Below, one piece after another: positions 56,558 through 64,000 of a stretch of DNA of 64,000 bases. How positions within the stretch are numbered: the first letter of the stretch is position 1; every line of letters begins with the position of its first letter. The DNA is taken from assembly GCA_947581805.1 (NCBI GenBank), contig CANPVM010000005.1:1-64000 (forward strand), given 5' to 3'. The notes under the pieces were generated by a model. The model was given only the letters and a program-made list of their open reading frames with translations. It had not been told where the DNA came from and did no database searches. Source of the DNA: an uncultured Clostridia bacterium (GTDB taxonomy: Bacteria; Bacillota; Clostridia; TANB77; CAG-508). Made by a program: the position numbers and the translations under genes.

Positions 56558-58268
56558 ATGAGTAAAATAAAACAAATATTACAAAAAGAAAATAGTAAAA
56601 ATATTTTGCTCTTATTGCTTGTTTCTTTCTTTGTTTGTCTTCCGCTTCTAAGCAAAAAAATAGACATTAGTTACGATGATGGTGTGCAACATATAGCAAG
56701 GTTAATGGGAACATATCAATCTATTCAAGAAGGGCAATTATTTCCTGTTATTATGTCAAAATTTTGTAATAACTTTGGCTATTCTTGGAACTTATTTTAT
56801 AGCCCATTTACTGCTTATGTGCCATTATTCTTTAAAATACTAGGAGTTTCCTTTACTAGCTGTATTAAATTATTTATGTTTTTTGTTGTTTTTGCATCTG
56901 GTGTTACCATGTATTTCTTTACAAAAGAAGTAGCGAAAAATAAAAAAATTGCTTTGCTTGCAGGAATTTTTTATTTATTTGCACCTTATCGCATTACCGA
57001 TATGTATATTCGAAATGCGTTATCAGAATTGACTTCTTTTGCATTCTTACCAATGGTATTTCAACGGACTATATGGAGTTTTAAAAGGAAAGCCAAAAAA
57101 AGAATATATATTAATAATAGGTAGTGTGGGGCTTATCTTAACTCATACCATTATTACTATGTATACTGCTATTTTGTGCTTTGTTTACTTGTTATGGCAA
57201 AGCAAAGCTCTAAAGAAAAAACAAGTAATAAGAAAAATTATAGTATCAATTGTCTTCATTATTCTTCTAACTGCATTCTTCTGGTGCCCTTTATTAGAGC
57301 ATAAATTAGGAGCAGAATATGAAGTATTTCAGCCAGGAAGAATGGAACGAACTGAAGTGCTAATTGCTTTTAAACTAAATTTCATAGATTTACTTTTTAC
57401 TACCTCAAAACAAGGAATGATTTATGAAATTGGACTTATTAGCATTATTTTACTAATCTTATCACCTCTAGTAATAAGAAAATTAAGAGAAAAATGCAAA
57501 CATACAGATTTTTATCGTTTTTATATTTTTGCGCTTACAGCAGGGATGGCATGTCTTATTATGACATTAAAAGTATTTCCATTTGAACATTTACCTGCAA
57601 TTTTAAAAATGCTACAATTTTCATTTAGATTATTAGAATTTTCTTCATTCTTCTTAGCATTTGTAGCAGCAGTCAATTTTTCTGTATTATTGAAAAAGGT
57701 AAAAAGCAAAGATATTTGCATTCTTCTAGTTTTACTAATACTAACAAGCACTTTATTTATTTTTCATTTACCATATACAGAAAACTTAAATGAAGAACGT
57801 TTATGGCCAGCAGTAAGAGTAACAGAAAATACAGGTAGAGTGCATGCAGGCTGTGCAAGTTTTGAATATTTACCAAGCAAAGCATTTCAAAATCGAAGTT
57901 ATATTGAAACAAGAGAAGATAGAATATATGTGTTAGAAGGAAATGCAGAAATAAAAATGCAAAATAAAGAAAATACAAATTTAAAAAGTATTGTATCTGC
58001 AGAAGGAGAAGCAAAATTAGAATTACCTTATATATATTATTTAGGATATGAAGTAACTTTAGAACAACAAGGCAAAAAAGAAGCATTAAAACCTTATGAA
58101 ACAGAAAATGGATTTGTAGGAGTTACCTTAGAAAATGTAGAAGAAGGAATTTTAGAGGTGCATTATACAGGAACTAGCCTTATGAAATTTTCTGCTATGG
58201 TTTCCATTTTGGGAGTTGTAGGATTAGTAGGAAAATATGTGCTCGCATTAAAAAGAAAAAATAAATAA
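56558..58268 (+). CDS. Multi-spanning membrane protein (paralogue 2), requires +1 shift
   Basis: Tandem paralogue of the preceding gene. First frame (56558-57124): ISYDDGVQHIARLMG, NLFYSPFTAYVPLF, FYLFAPYRITDMYIRNALSE, FAFLPMVFQ. Second frame from the CGG: GLYGVLKGKPKKEYILIIG, which lines up with FLGLTNLFEADKKKHYYIAIG of paralogue 1. Skipping the C at 57065 gives a 569-aa protein, matching paralogue 1 (586). The zero frame stops at 188 aa. The paralogue alignment is independent support that the missing residue is a glycine at this exact place. SD AGAGGAGAAAG at 56543. Confidence 0.88.
57062..57068 (+). other. +1 recoding site 5: CAA CGG A
   Basis: In-frame CGG at 57065-57067. Skipping the C reads GGA; the paralogue has Gly at this position (VFLGL versus VFQGL). 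Confidence 0.82.
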
Positions 58269-58285
58269 ATTACTAAAAGGCATAG

Positions 58286-58319
58286 AAAAACAAGGTTTCT
58301 AAATAGAAACCTTGTTTTT
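58286..58319. terminator. Convergent terminator
   Basis: 15-bp perfect stem (58286-58300 with 58305-58319), 4-nt loop, A-run and T-run at the ends. Confidence 0.85.
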
Positions 58320-58323
58320 CGTA

Positions 58324-58692
58324 TTACTCATAGCGACTTCTATCGAATGATAGCCGCTCCTTTGCCTTCTTTTCTTCTTCTTCAGTTAATGAACATTTTA
58401 ATAAACGAGGACACCACAATGGTGTACTAATGTTCACCATTTCAGAAGGTTTTTCCAAAGCACCTGCAATCATAGCTTTCATTTTTTCACATACTGCTTT
58501 TTGGTCATTGTCATGGAACCAATCATAAGGATCCGGGTCCCGCCGAAAAGCTAAAAAAGAACAAGAATCACAGAATTCTGTATTTTGGTTAATACCGCCA
58601 GTTACATGAGCAAGTTTACCATCTGCATCTACTGCAACGACATCAAGACCGGCTGCTTCCATTTTTTGAATTTCTTTTTGCATTTCAGTCAT
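58324..58692 (-). CDS. Small hypothetical protein, strongly foreign codon use
   Basis: 122-aa protein with scattered cysteines (CDSCSF, and single Cys further on) and an acidic, helical C-terminus. No family recognised. It contains three in-frame CGG codons, two of them adjacent (FRRDPD), and its GC content is clearly above that of the neighbours. AGGAGGTAG precedes the ATG. Alone on the minus strand between plus-strand genes: the clearest case of a single-gene import in the window. Confidence 0.72.
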   Translation of the reverse strand: MTEMQKEIQKMEAAGLDVVAVDADGKLAHVTGGINQNTEFCDSCSFLAFRRDPDPYDWFHDNDQKAVCEKMKAMIAGALEKPSEMVNISTPLWCPRLLKCSLTEEEEKKAKERLSFDRSRYE

Positions 58693-58785
58693 AATGCTAC
58701 CTCCTTAAATAATTATTTCAATAGGTATTACAACAATGATTACGTATCAATAATAACATAAAAAATAGAAAAACACAATATTGCA

Positions 58786-58814
58786 TTGACGAAAAAACAA
58801 AAATAGTATAGAAT
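58786..58814 (+). promoter_or_regulatory. Promoter for der
   Basis: TTGACG (58786-58791), 17-bp spacer, TAGAAT (58809-58814). Confidence 0.65.
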
Positions 58815-58839
58815 AAACATGATAAAAGAGGTGAAACAA

Positions 58840-60159
58840 ATGAGCAAGCCAACCGTGGCAATTGTAGGAAGACCAAATGTAGGAAAATCCACATTTTTTA
58901 ATTATATAGCAGGAAAAAGAATTTCTATTGTTCAAGATGAACCAGGTGTTACAAGAGACAGAGTTTATGCAGATGCCACTTGGAAAGGAAGAAGTTTTAC
59001 GTTAATAGATACCGGAGGAATTGAACCAGAATCGGAGGATATTATTGTTTCTCAAATGAGAGAGCAAGCAAACATTGCTATAAATATTGCAGATGTTATA
59101 GTATTTCTTACCGATATGAAGCAAGGGGTTACAGCAACAGATGAAGAAATTAGCTTAATGCTTAAAAAATCGAAGAAACCTGTTGTTTTAGTTTGCAACA
59201 AAGCAGATAACTTTGGTAAAACGGCGGATGACATTTATGAATTTTACAATTTAGGACTAGGCACTCCATATCCTGTATCATCAGTAAATGCTTTAGGAAT
59301 TGGAGATGTACTAGATGCCATATATGAACACTTTCCAGAAACTGAAGATGAAGAAGATGGAAGCACTATAAAAGTAGCAGTTATTGGAAAGCCAAATGTA
59401 GGTAAATCCTCTTTAATAAATAAAATTTTAGGAGAAAACAGAGTCATTGTAAGCGACATTGCAGGCACTACAAGAGATGCCATAGACTCTGAATTTGAAA
59501 ATGAATTTGGAAAATATGTTTTTATAGATACAGCAGGCATTCGTAGAAAATCTAAAGTAGAAGAACAAATAGAAAAATATAGTGTAATGAGAAGTCTTTT
59601 AGCAGTAGAAAGAGCAGATGTATGTCTTCTTATGATAGACGCAAATGAAGGAGTAACAGAGCAAGATAAAAAAATAGCGGGAGAAGCACACGAGGCAGGA
59701 AAAGCAAGTATTATTGTTATAAACAAGTGGGATGCTTATGAAAAAGATGAACATACCATGGAACAATATAAAAAAGAGGTATATAGAGAACTTGCTTATT
59801 TATCTTATGCACCCATTATCTTTATTTCAGCCAAAACAGGGCAAAGGGTAAATCAATTATTTGAGTTAATTAATAAAGTAGCAAATCAAAATGCAATGAG
59901 AGTTTCAACCTCTGTTTTGAATCAAGTATTAAATGAAGCCATTGCCATTGTACAACCACCAACAGATAAAGGAAAACGCTTAAAAATTTTTTATATGACA
60001 CAAGCATCTACCAAACCACCAACATTTGTTGTGTTTGTAAACGATAAAAAATTATTTCATTTTTCATATGAAAGATATTTGGTAAATCAAATACGAAAAG
60101 AATTTACTTTAACAGGAACACCTGTTAGAATGATTGTAAGAGAAAAAAAGGAGGAATAA
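58840..60159 (+). CDS. der: Ribosome-assembly GTPase Der (EngA)
   Basis: Double-GTPase needed for 50S subunit assembly. 439 aa from ATG 58840 (AGAGGTG at 58827-58833 lies over an in-frame ATG at 58819). First G domain: [20 protein letters not shown]; second: [27 protein letters not shown]; then the C-terminal KH-like domain ([19 protein letters not shown]). It is followed after 3 bp by plsY, an overlap-type operon der-plsY-(gpsA) common in clostridia. Confidence 0.96.
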   Translation: MSKPTVAIVGRPNVGKSTFFNYIAGKRISIVQDEPGVTRDRVYADATWKGRSFTLIDTGGIEPESEDIIVSQMREQANIAINIADVIVFLTDMKQGVTATDEEISLMLKKSKKPVVLVCNKADNFGKTADDIYEFYNLGLGTPYPVSSVNALGIGDVLDAIYEHFPETEDEEDGSTIKVAVIGKPNVGKSSLINKILGENRVIVSDIAGTTRDAIDSEFENEFGKYVFIDTAGIRRKSKVEEQIEKYSVMRSLLAVERADVCLLMIDANEGVTEQDKKIAGEAHEAGKASIIVINKWDAYEKDEHTMEQYKKEVYRELAYLSYAPIIFISAKTGQRVNQLFELINKVANQNAMRVSTSVLNQVLNEAIAIVQPPTDKGKRLKIFYMTQASTKPPTFVVFVNDKKLFHFSYERYLVNQIRKEFTLTGTPVRMIVREKKEE

Positions 60160-60162
60160 AAA

Positions 60163-60801
60163 ATGGCAACTTATATTGTTGTAACAATTATAGCTTATTT
60201 ATTAGGAAGCATTAGCTTTTCCGTTATTATTAGCAAAAAATTAGCAGGATTTGATGTAAGAGAAAAAGGAAGTGGAAATGCAGGAACTACAAATGTATTA
60301 AGAACAGTAGGAAAAAAAGCATCGATTATTACGCTAATTTGTGATATTCTAAAAGGAGTAGTTGCAGTTTTAGTCGCTTATATTGCAGGACTTATTGTAA
60401 AAGAAGGAATAGACAAAGCATTACTAATTCAACTTGCAGGAATTGCAGTTATATTAGGGCATACATTTCCAATCTTCTTCCAATTTAAAGGAGGTAAAGG
60501 AATAGCGACAGCCTTAGGTGTTCTATTAGTAACGAATTGGAATATCGGATTAATTTGCTTAGTATTTGCTTTAGTATTAATGATTTTAACAAGAATGGTA
60601 TCATTAGGTTCTATAGCAGCAGCTATTTTATTCCCTGTATTAATTACCTTTATGCCACATAATAGTTACTTAGTAGATGGAAACTATATTATATACAGTA
60701 TTTTACTTGCAGTTTTAGTAGTGTTTAATCATAGAGAAAATGTAAAACGTCTACTTTCTGGAACAGAAAATAAAATAGATTTTAAAAATTTAAAGAAATA
60801 A
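60163..60801 (+). CDS. plsY: Acyl-phosphate glycerol-3-phosphate acyltransferase
   Basis: First acyl transfer of phospholipid synthesis: acyl-phosphate plus glycerol 3-phosphate gives lysophosphatidate. 212 aa with five to six membrane helices. Motifs: YLLGSISFSVIIS, the active loop KGSGNAGTTNVLRT, GHTFPIFFQFKGGKGIATALG and NHRENVKRLLSGTE. It works directly with GpsA, encoded next, which makes its substrate. The coding frame is intact. Confidence 0.96.
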   Translation: MATYIVVTIIAYLLGSISFSVIISKKLAGFDVREKGSGNAGTTNVLRTVGKKASIITLICDILKGVVAVLVAYIAGLIVKEGIDKALLIQLAGIAVILGHTFPIFFQFKGGKGIATALGVLLVTNWNIGLICLVFALVLMILTRMVSLGSIAAAILFPVLITFMPHNSYLVDGNYIIYSILLAVLVVFNHRENVKRLLSGTENKIDFKNLKK

Positions 60802-60814
60802 GAAAGATTGAACA

Positions 60815-60865
60815 AGAGGGACGCCCCTTTTCGTTCCAAAATGGAACGCTGGGGACACCCCTTTT
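60815..60865. repeat. GGGAC-type intergenic repeat
   Basis: Contains GAGGGACGCCCC, a 7-bp hairpin CGTTCCA/TGGAACG, then GGGGACACCCC. It belongs to the loose family of GGGAC/GTCCC elements also found at 15226, 20346, 38894, 43663 and 61996. Confidence 0.6.
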
Positions 60866-60997
60866 CTATTATTAGAAATTTTAGCAATTTTTAAATTATA
60901 TTATTTTAAAACTATAGCATTTTAAATTATAGTATTTTCATAATAATAAATATAATTAAGTAAAACAAAATTAAGCAAATTAAAAAGGAGAAAAAAA

Positions 60998-61982
60998 GTG
61001 AAAAAAATAGCAATTATAGGAAGTGGAAGTTGGGGAGTAGCCCTTGCCATTCACTTAGTAAAATTAGGAAATGAAATAAAAATCTGGTCTTTTATGCAAG
61101 AAGAAGCAGATTTAATTAATAAAGAAAAAAAGTGCAAATTTTTACCAGAAATCACAATTCCAGAAGGAATTATTTGTACTACTTCTTATGAAGAAGCAAT
61201 CAATGGTTCAGAAATTATTTTACATGTTACACCATCGAAATTTACAAGAAATACAGTAAAAGAATATAAGCCATATGTAACAAATCAAACCATTGTAATT
61301 TGTTCAAAAGGGTTTGAAACAACAACATTATCAACCTTAGACGAAGTATTTAAAGAAGAATTACCAAATACAAAATTAGCCATTTTATCACGGACCAAGC
61401 CATGCAGAGGAAGTATCTAAAGGAATTCCAACGGCAATGGTAATTGCATCAGAAAACGAAAAAGTAGCAGATGAAATTAGTGATATTTTTATGAACGAAA
61501 ATTTAAGAGTTTACACTTCTTCAGATGTAAAAGGAGTAGAGCTAGGAGGAGCCTTAAAAAATATTATCGCCTTTTGTGCAGGTGTAGCAGCAGGAATAGG
61601 CCTTGGAGATAACTCTTTTGCCGCCCTAATCACAAGAGGTCTTACGGAAATTGCAAGATTAGGAGAAACTTTAGGCGGAAATAGAGAAACCTTCTATGGC
61701 TTAACAGGTTTAGGAGACTTAATTGTTACATGCCTTAGTGAGCATAGCAGAAATAGAACTGCAGGAAAACTAATGGGGCAAGGAATGTCCTTAGAAGATG
61801 CTAGAAAGCAAATTGGAATGGTAATAGAAGGAGTGGACAACATAGAAGTAGCTCATGAACTTGCACAAAAATATAATGTAGATATGCCAATTGTAAATGC
61901 TGTATATGATATGTTATATAATGGGTTAAACCCACGAGAAGGAGTAACACTTCTAATGACAAGAGATAAAAAATCAGAATAA
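60998..61982 (+). CDS. gpsA: Glycerol-3-phosphate dehydrogenase GpsA, requires +1 shift
   Basis: NAD(P)-dependent enzyme supplying sn-glycerol 3-phosphate for phospholipids, essential in most bacteria. Start is GTG 60998 with AAAAAGGAG upstream. First frame: IAIIGSGSWGVALAIHL (dinucleotide fold), ICSKGFE, LAILS. At 61391 the zero frame reads CGG and stops nine codons on (140 aa, no catalytic domain). Skipping the C gives LSGPSHAEEVSKGIPTAM, the diagnostic GPS-A motif, then ELGGALKNIIAFCAG with the catalytic Lys, and RNRTAGKLMGQG. The joined product is 327 aa, the normal length. Confidence 0.92.
61388..61394 (+). other. +1 recoding site 6: TCA CGG A
   Basis: In-frame CGG at 61391-61393. Skipping the C reads GGA, the invariant glycine of the GPS motif. 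Confidence 0.85.
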
Positions 61983-61995
61983 TAAAGCAGTGGTA

Positions 61996-62034
61996 CAAAT
62001 TGTTCCAAATGGAGCAATTTGGGACTGTCCCTAA
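61996..62034. repeat. GGGAC-type intergenic hairpin
   Basis: 11-bp stem (61996-62006 with 62011-62021, one G-U) followed by GGGACTGTCCC. It probably terminates or punctuates between gpsA and dtd. Confidence 0.65.
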
Positions 62035-62054
62035 TTGCGACAATGGAGGAAAAT

Positions 62055-62492
62055 ATGAAATTAGTCATTCAAAGAGTAAAACATGCTAGCGTAGAAGTAG
62101 ATAGCAAAATAGTAGGAAAAATAGGACAAGGTTTTCTTGTCCTTCTTGGTGTAGGACCAGAAGATACAAAAGAAACAGCAGATTTTCTGGTACAGAAATT
62201 AATTAAATTAAGAATATTTGAAGATGAAAATGATAAAATGAATCTTAGTTTAAAAGATGTACAAGGAGAACTTTTAATTGTTTCTCAATTTACTCTTTAT
62301 GCAGATTGTTCTTCAGGAAATAGACCAAGTTTTACAAATGCTGCTAAACCAGATAAAGCAAATGAACTATATGAATATTTTATAGAAAAATGTAAGGAAG
62401 AGAATATAGTCGTAGAACATGGTATTTTTGGCGCTGATATGAAAGTAGAACTTCTAAATGATGGACCCGTTACTATTTTGCTAGAAAAATAG
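62055..62492 (+). CDS. dtd: D-aminoacyl-tRNA deacylase
   Basis: Removes D-amino acids (and misacylated Gly) from tRNA. 145 aa from ATG 62055: GGAGGA at 62045-62050 sits before this codon, and an in-frame ATG at 62019 adds 12 residues foreign to the family. Motifs: [22 protein letters not shown] with the catalytic Thr region, GNRPSF and GPVTILLE. Ordinary otherwise. Confidence 0.95.
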   Translation: MKLVIQRVKHASVEVDSKIVGKIGQGFLVLLGVGPEDTKETADFLVQKLIKLRIFEDENDKMNLSLKDVQGELLIVSQFTLYADCSSGNRPSFTNAAKPDKANELYEYFIEKCKEENIVVEHGIFGADMKVELLNDGPVTILLEK

Positions 62493-62499
62493 TAATTGT

Positions 62500-62793
62500 T
62501 TAATAGGGGTATCTTTCATACATATAACGAATTAAATCATCTACATTATGTTCTGTTACATTGATTAAAATATCTTTATCAAAACAAACCCACATATTTA
62601 TTTTAAAATCTTCTATATTATCGATAAAAACACCTATCATATCTGCCATTTCAATAGGATTCTCAAAAGATTTTTCCCATTCTAATAAAGAATGATAATT
62701 TTCCGAAGTATCATCTAAATCAGAATAAAATTGCTTTAAAAAGCGTTCAATTTCACCTTCTTTATTGCTAAACAATTTAATAAATGTTTTCAT
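62500..62793 (-). CDS. Small hypothetical protein
   Basis: 97-aa acidic soluble protein, alone on the minus strand between dtd and the next gene. Sequence suggests an alpha/beta fold (FIDNIEDFKINMWVCFD, LIRYMYERYPY). No motif or family recognised. AAGGAG lies before the ATG. Codon use is like the core (no CGG), so it may be native. The stop lies 8 bp from the dtd stop. Confidence 0.65.
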   Translation of the reverse strand: MKTFIKLFSNKEGEIERFLKQFYSDLDDTSENYHSLLEWEKSFENPIEMADMIGVFIDNIEDFKINMWVCFDKDILINVTEHNVDDLIRYMYERYPY

Positions 62794-62959
62794 CGTTAAA
62801 ATCTCCTTTTCTGTTAGTATTTTTCATTTTTTTTGATTTATACAAGGAATAAAATTGAAAAAATTTATCATACTACAAAGAAAGAAGTGCAAAAATACGA
62901 AAAATCATAAAATCAATTTTTTTAAGTCACTTGTGCACTAGGAAGGAATGAAATAAACT

Positions 62960-63928
62960 ATGAAAAAAATAATATTGACAATTATTATTATTGCCATAAT
63001 TATTGCTATATCTGCCTTTGCTTATGTAATGGCAAACCAAAAAGAAGAAAAAAGTTTAACAAATAAATCAGAAGAGCAAATTGCCTATTTAGAAAATAAA
63101 GTTATTATGATGATGAACCATTTAAATCAAATTCGTTTTTCCAATAGCGTTGTAGTACAACAAAATATAGATAATAAAGAAAGTTCTAAGCAAAATCAAG
63201 AAACATCAGGAGATTCTGGAAGTGCCTCTGGTAGTGGTTCAAGTCAAGGAAAAGAAAGTGGTAGTAATTCTCAACAAGGAGAAGGAGGAGGCTCATCACA
63301 AGGAGGTTCTTCTCAACAATCTGAAAATTCAGAAAGTAAAGAACAAACTTCTTCATCAGAAGACAACATTCAATTTGCAGTTAAAAACAATAGCATATTA
63401 ACAAATGAAAAACCAGAAATTGATTGGGATTACATCAAAACTAATACAGAAATTATATATTCTACATGGCCAAGTATGGTGGTTGATTTACATGAATTAA
63501 ATGTGAAAAATGAAGATATTTTAAATTTTTCTTCTACTTTAGATCAAGTAACCCTAAGTGCAAAGCAAGAAGACAAAACAGCTATGTTAAATAATTTAGC
63601 AAGTTTATATGCTTTACTTCCTAATTATAGAAGTCAATTTTCAAAAGATAATCAACAAATTAACCTAGATTATACCAAAGCATATTTATTAAATGCTTAT
63701 GCGTTTATAGAACAAGATAAATGGGATGACGTCAAACAACAAATGCAAAATGCAATTAGCTATTTTTCTAACATTATGAACAGTATCAATTCAAATGAAC
63801 AAAAGCAAAGTCAAATTAGTAAAATTTATGTTTCTTTAAATGAGCTAAATAATACAATAGATAAGCAAGATAAGGAATTATTTTATATTAAATATCGTAA
63901 TAGTATGGAAGAATTAATTAATTTTTAA
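62960..63928 (+). CDS. Membrane-anchored protein with Ser/Gly/Gln-rich linker
   Basis: 322-aa protein with an N-terminal membrane helix (about 3-24), a short coil (EEQIAYLENKVIMMMNHLNQIRFSN), a low-complexity linker of Ser, Gly, Gln and Glu (about 75-135), and a C-terminal helical domain (about 150-320: DWDYIKTNTEIIYSTW, NNLASLYALLPNYRSQF, YLLNAYAFIEQDKWDD). It is probably exported and retained at the membrane. No family name is justified. GGAAGGA at 62941 precedes the ATG. Confidence 0.75.
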   Translation: MKKIILTIIIIAIIIAISAFAYVMANQKEEKSLTNKSEEQIAYLENKVIMMMNHLNQIRFSNSVVVQQNIDNKESSKQNQETSGDSGSASGSGSSQGKESGSNSQQGEGGGSSQGGSSQQSENSESKEQTSSSEDNIQFAVKNNSILTNEKPEIDWDYIKTNTEIIYSTWPSMVVDLHELNVKNEDILNFSSTLDQVTLSAKQEDKTAMLNNLASLYALLPNYRSQFSKDNQQINLDYTKAYLLNAYAFIEQDKWDDVKQQMQNAISYFSNIMNSINSNEQKQSQISKIYVSLNELNNTIDKQDKELFYIKYRNSMEELINF

Positions 63929-63935
63929 AAGTAAA

Positions 63936-63980
63936 GGAAAGATTGGAATAGTTCCAAATCTTTCCTTCTTGACTTTTTGC
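63936..63980 (+). terminator. Terminator at window end
   Basis: 63936-63948 pairs with 63952-63965 (one bulged base), followed by a T-rich stretch. Confidence 0.75.
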
Positions 63981-64000
63981 ATCATTCCTATTATAATAAT

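Noticed and set aside
8867..61982. Treating the six broken genes as ordinary pseudogenes or sequencing errors
   Set aside because: All six have exactly one break, the same sign, the same extra base C and the same following GGA/GGT glycine codon, with no other stop or indel over the rest of each gene. I cannot inspect reads, so a systematic artefact remains possible and is named as the refuting test.
8867..61982. CGG reassigned to another amino acid
   Set aside because: Reassignment alone leaves the downstream frame wrong; one base must be skipped in all six genes.
63178..63360. Ser/Gly-rich repeat as a mobile or CRISPR-like array
   Set aside because: It is low-complexity coding sequence inside one ORF, with no regular spacer-repeat structure.

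Overview
The window is low-GC, AT-rich chromosomal DNA from a spore-forming anaerobe of the Clostridia type (Firmicutes). The evidence is PolC (the Gram-positive replicative polymerase), SpoIIP and a YtxC-like sporulation protein, a dockerin-bearing cell-wall amidase, TTGACA/TATAAT promoters with 17-18 bp spacers, AGGAGG ribosome binding sites and oligo-U terminators. No genus can be assigned from the sequence alone. I see no prophage, insertion sequence, CRISPR array or rRNA operon; one tRNA-Leu gene is present.

Layout. 1-6.0 kb: a truncated coiled-coil protein and polC. 6-12 kb: small membrane and HD-domain genes, an acyl-CoA ligase and a TrhA-like channel. 11.5-15.2 kb: a DUF3792/HD/SecD-like/SecF-like block and a rhodanese. 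15.3-20.4 kb: ytxC, then a glucan cluster (GH57, DUF4912, GT4 glycosyltransferase) that belongs functionally with glgP at 34.4 kb. 20.5-24 kb: YlbF, a membrane metallopeptidase, an ABC exporter and a foreign-looking membrane gene. 24-28.4 kb (minus): tsaE, tsaB, rimI and a Lon-family protease. 28.5-34.2 kb: a VapBC-like pair, dinB, folD, dprA and an MFS transporter. 37-46.3 kb: pyk, recJ, relA, an MBL hydrolase, hisS and spoIIP. 46.4-48.2 kb: an accessory patch with small reverse genes, a pseudogene and tRNA-Leu. 48.4-53 kb: the amidase, a surface protein and asnB. 53.1-53.5 kb: a promoter-driven, terminator-closed structured RNA that I do not recognise. 54.4-64 kb: rpmF, two paralogous multi-spanning membrane proteins, der, plsY, gpsA, dtd and an anchored Ser/Gly-rich protein.

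The outstanding signal is a recurrent reading-frame anomaly. Six otherwise conserved genes (acyl-CoA ligase, GH57, MBL hydrolase, amidase, membrane paralogue 2, gpsA) are each interrupted once. In every case the interruption is one surplus C directly before a conserved glycine codon, so the zero frame reads CGG followed by A or T. Skipping that C (+1) restores a full-length family member in all six. Reading both strands by eye, I found no other in-frame CGG codon in any core gene. CGG does occur as ordinary arginine in a handful of small, foreign-looking genes (23654, 36951, 47442, 53878 and 58324) and in a pseudogene. This fits programmed or obligate +1 recoding at a rare or unassigned CGG codon, possibly by glycine-tRNA reading of CGGN. 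Random decay or ordinary indel errors would not produce it. The mechanism is inference; the sequence pattern is direct.
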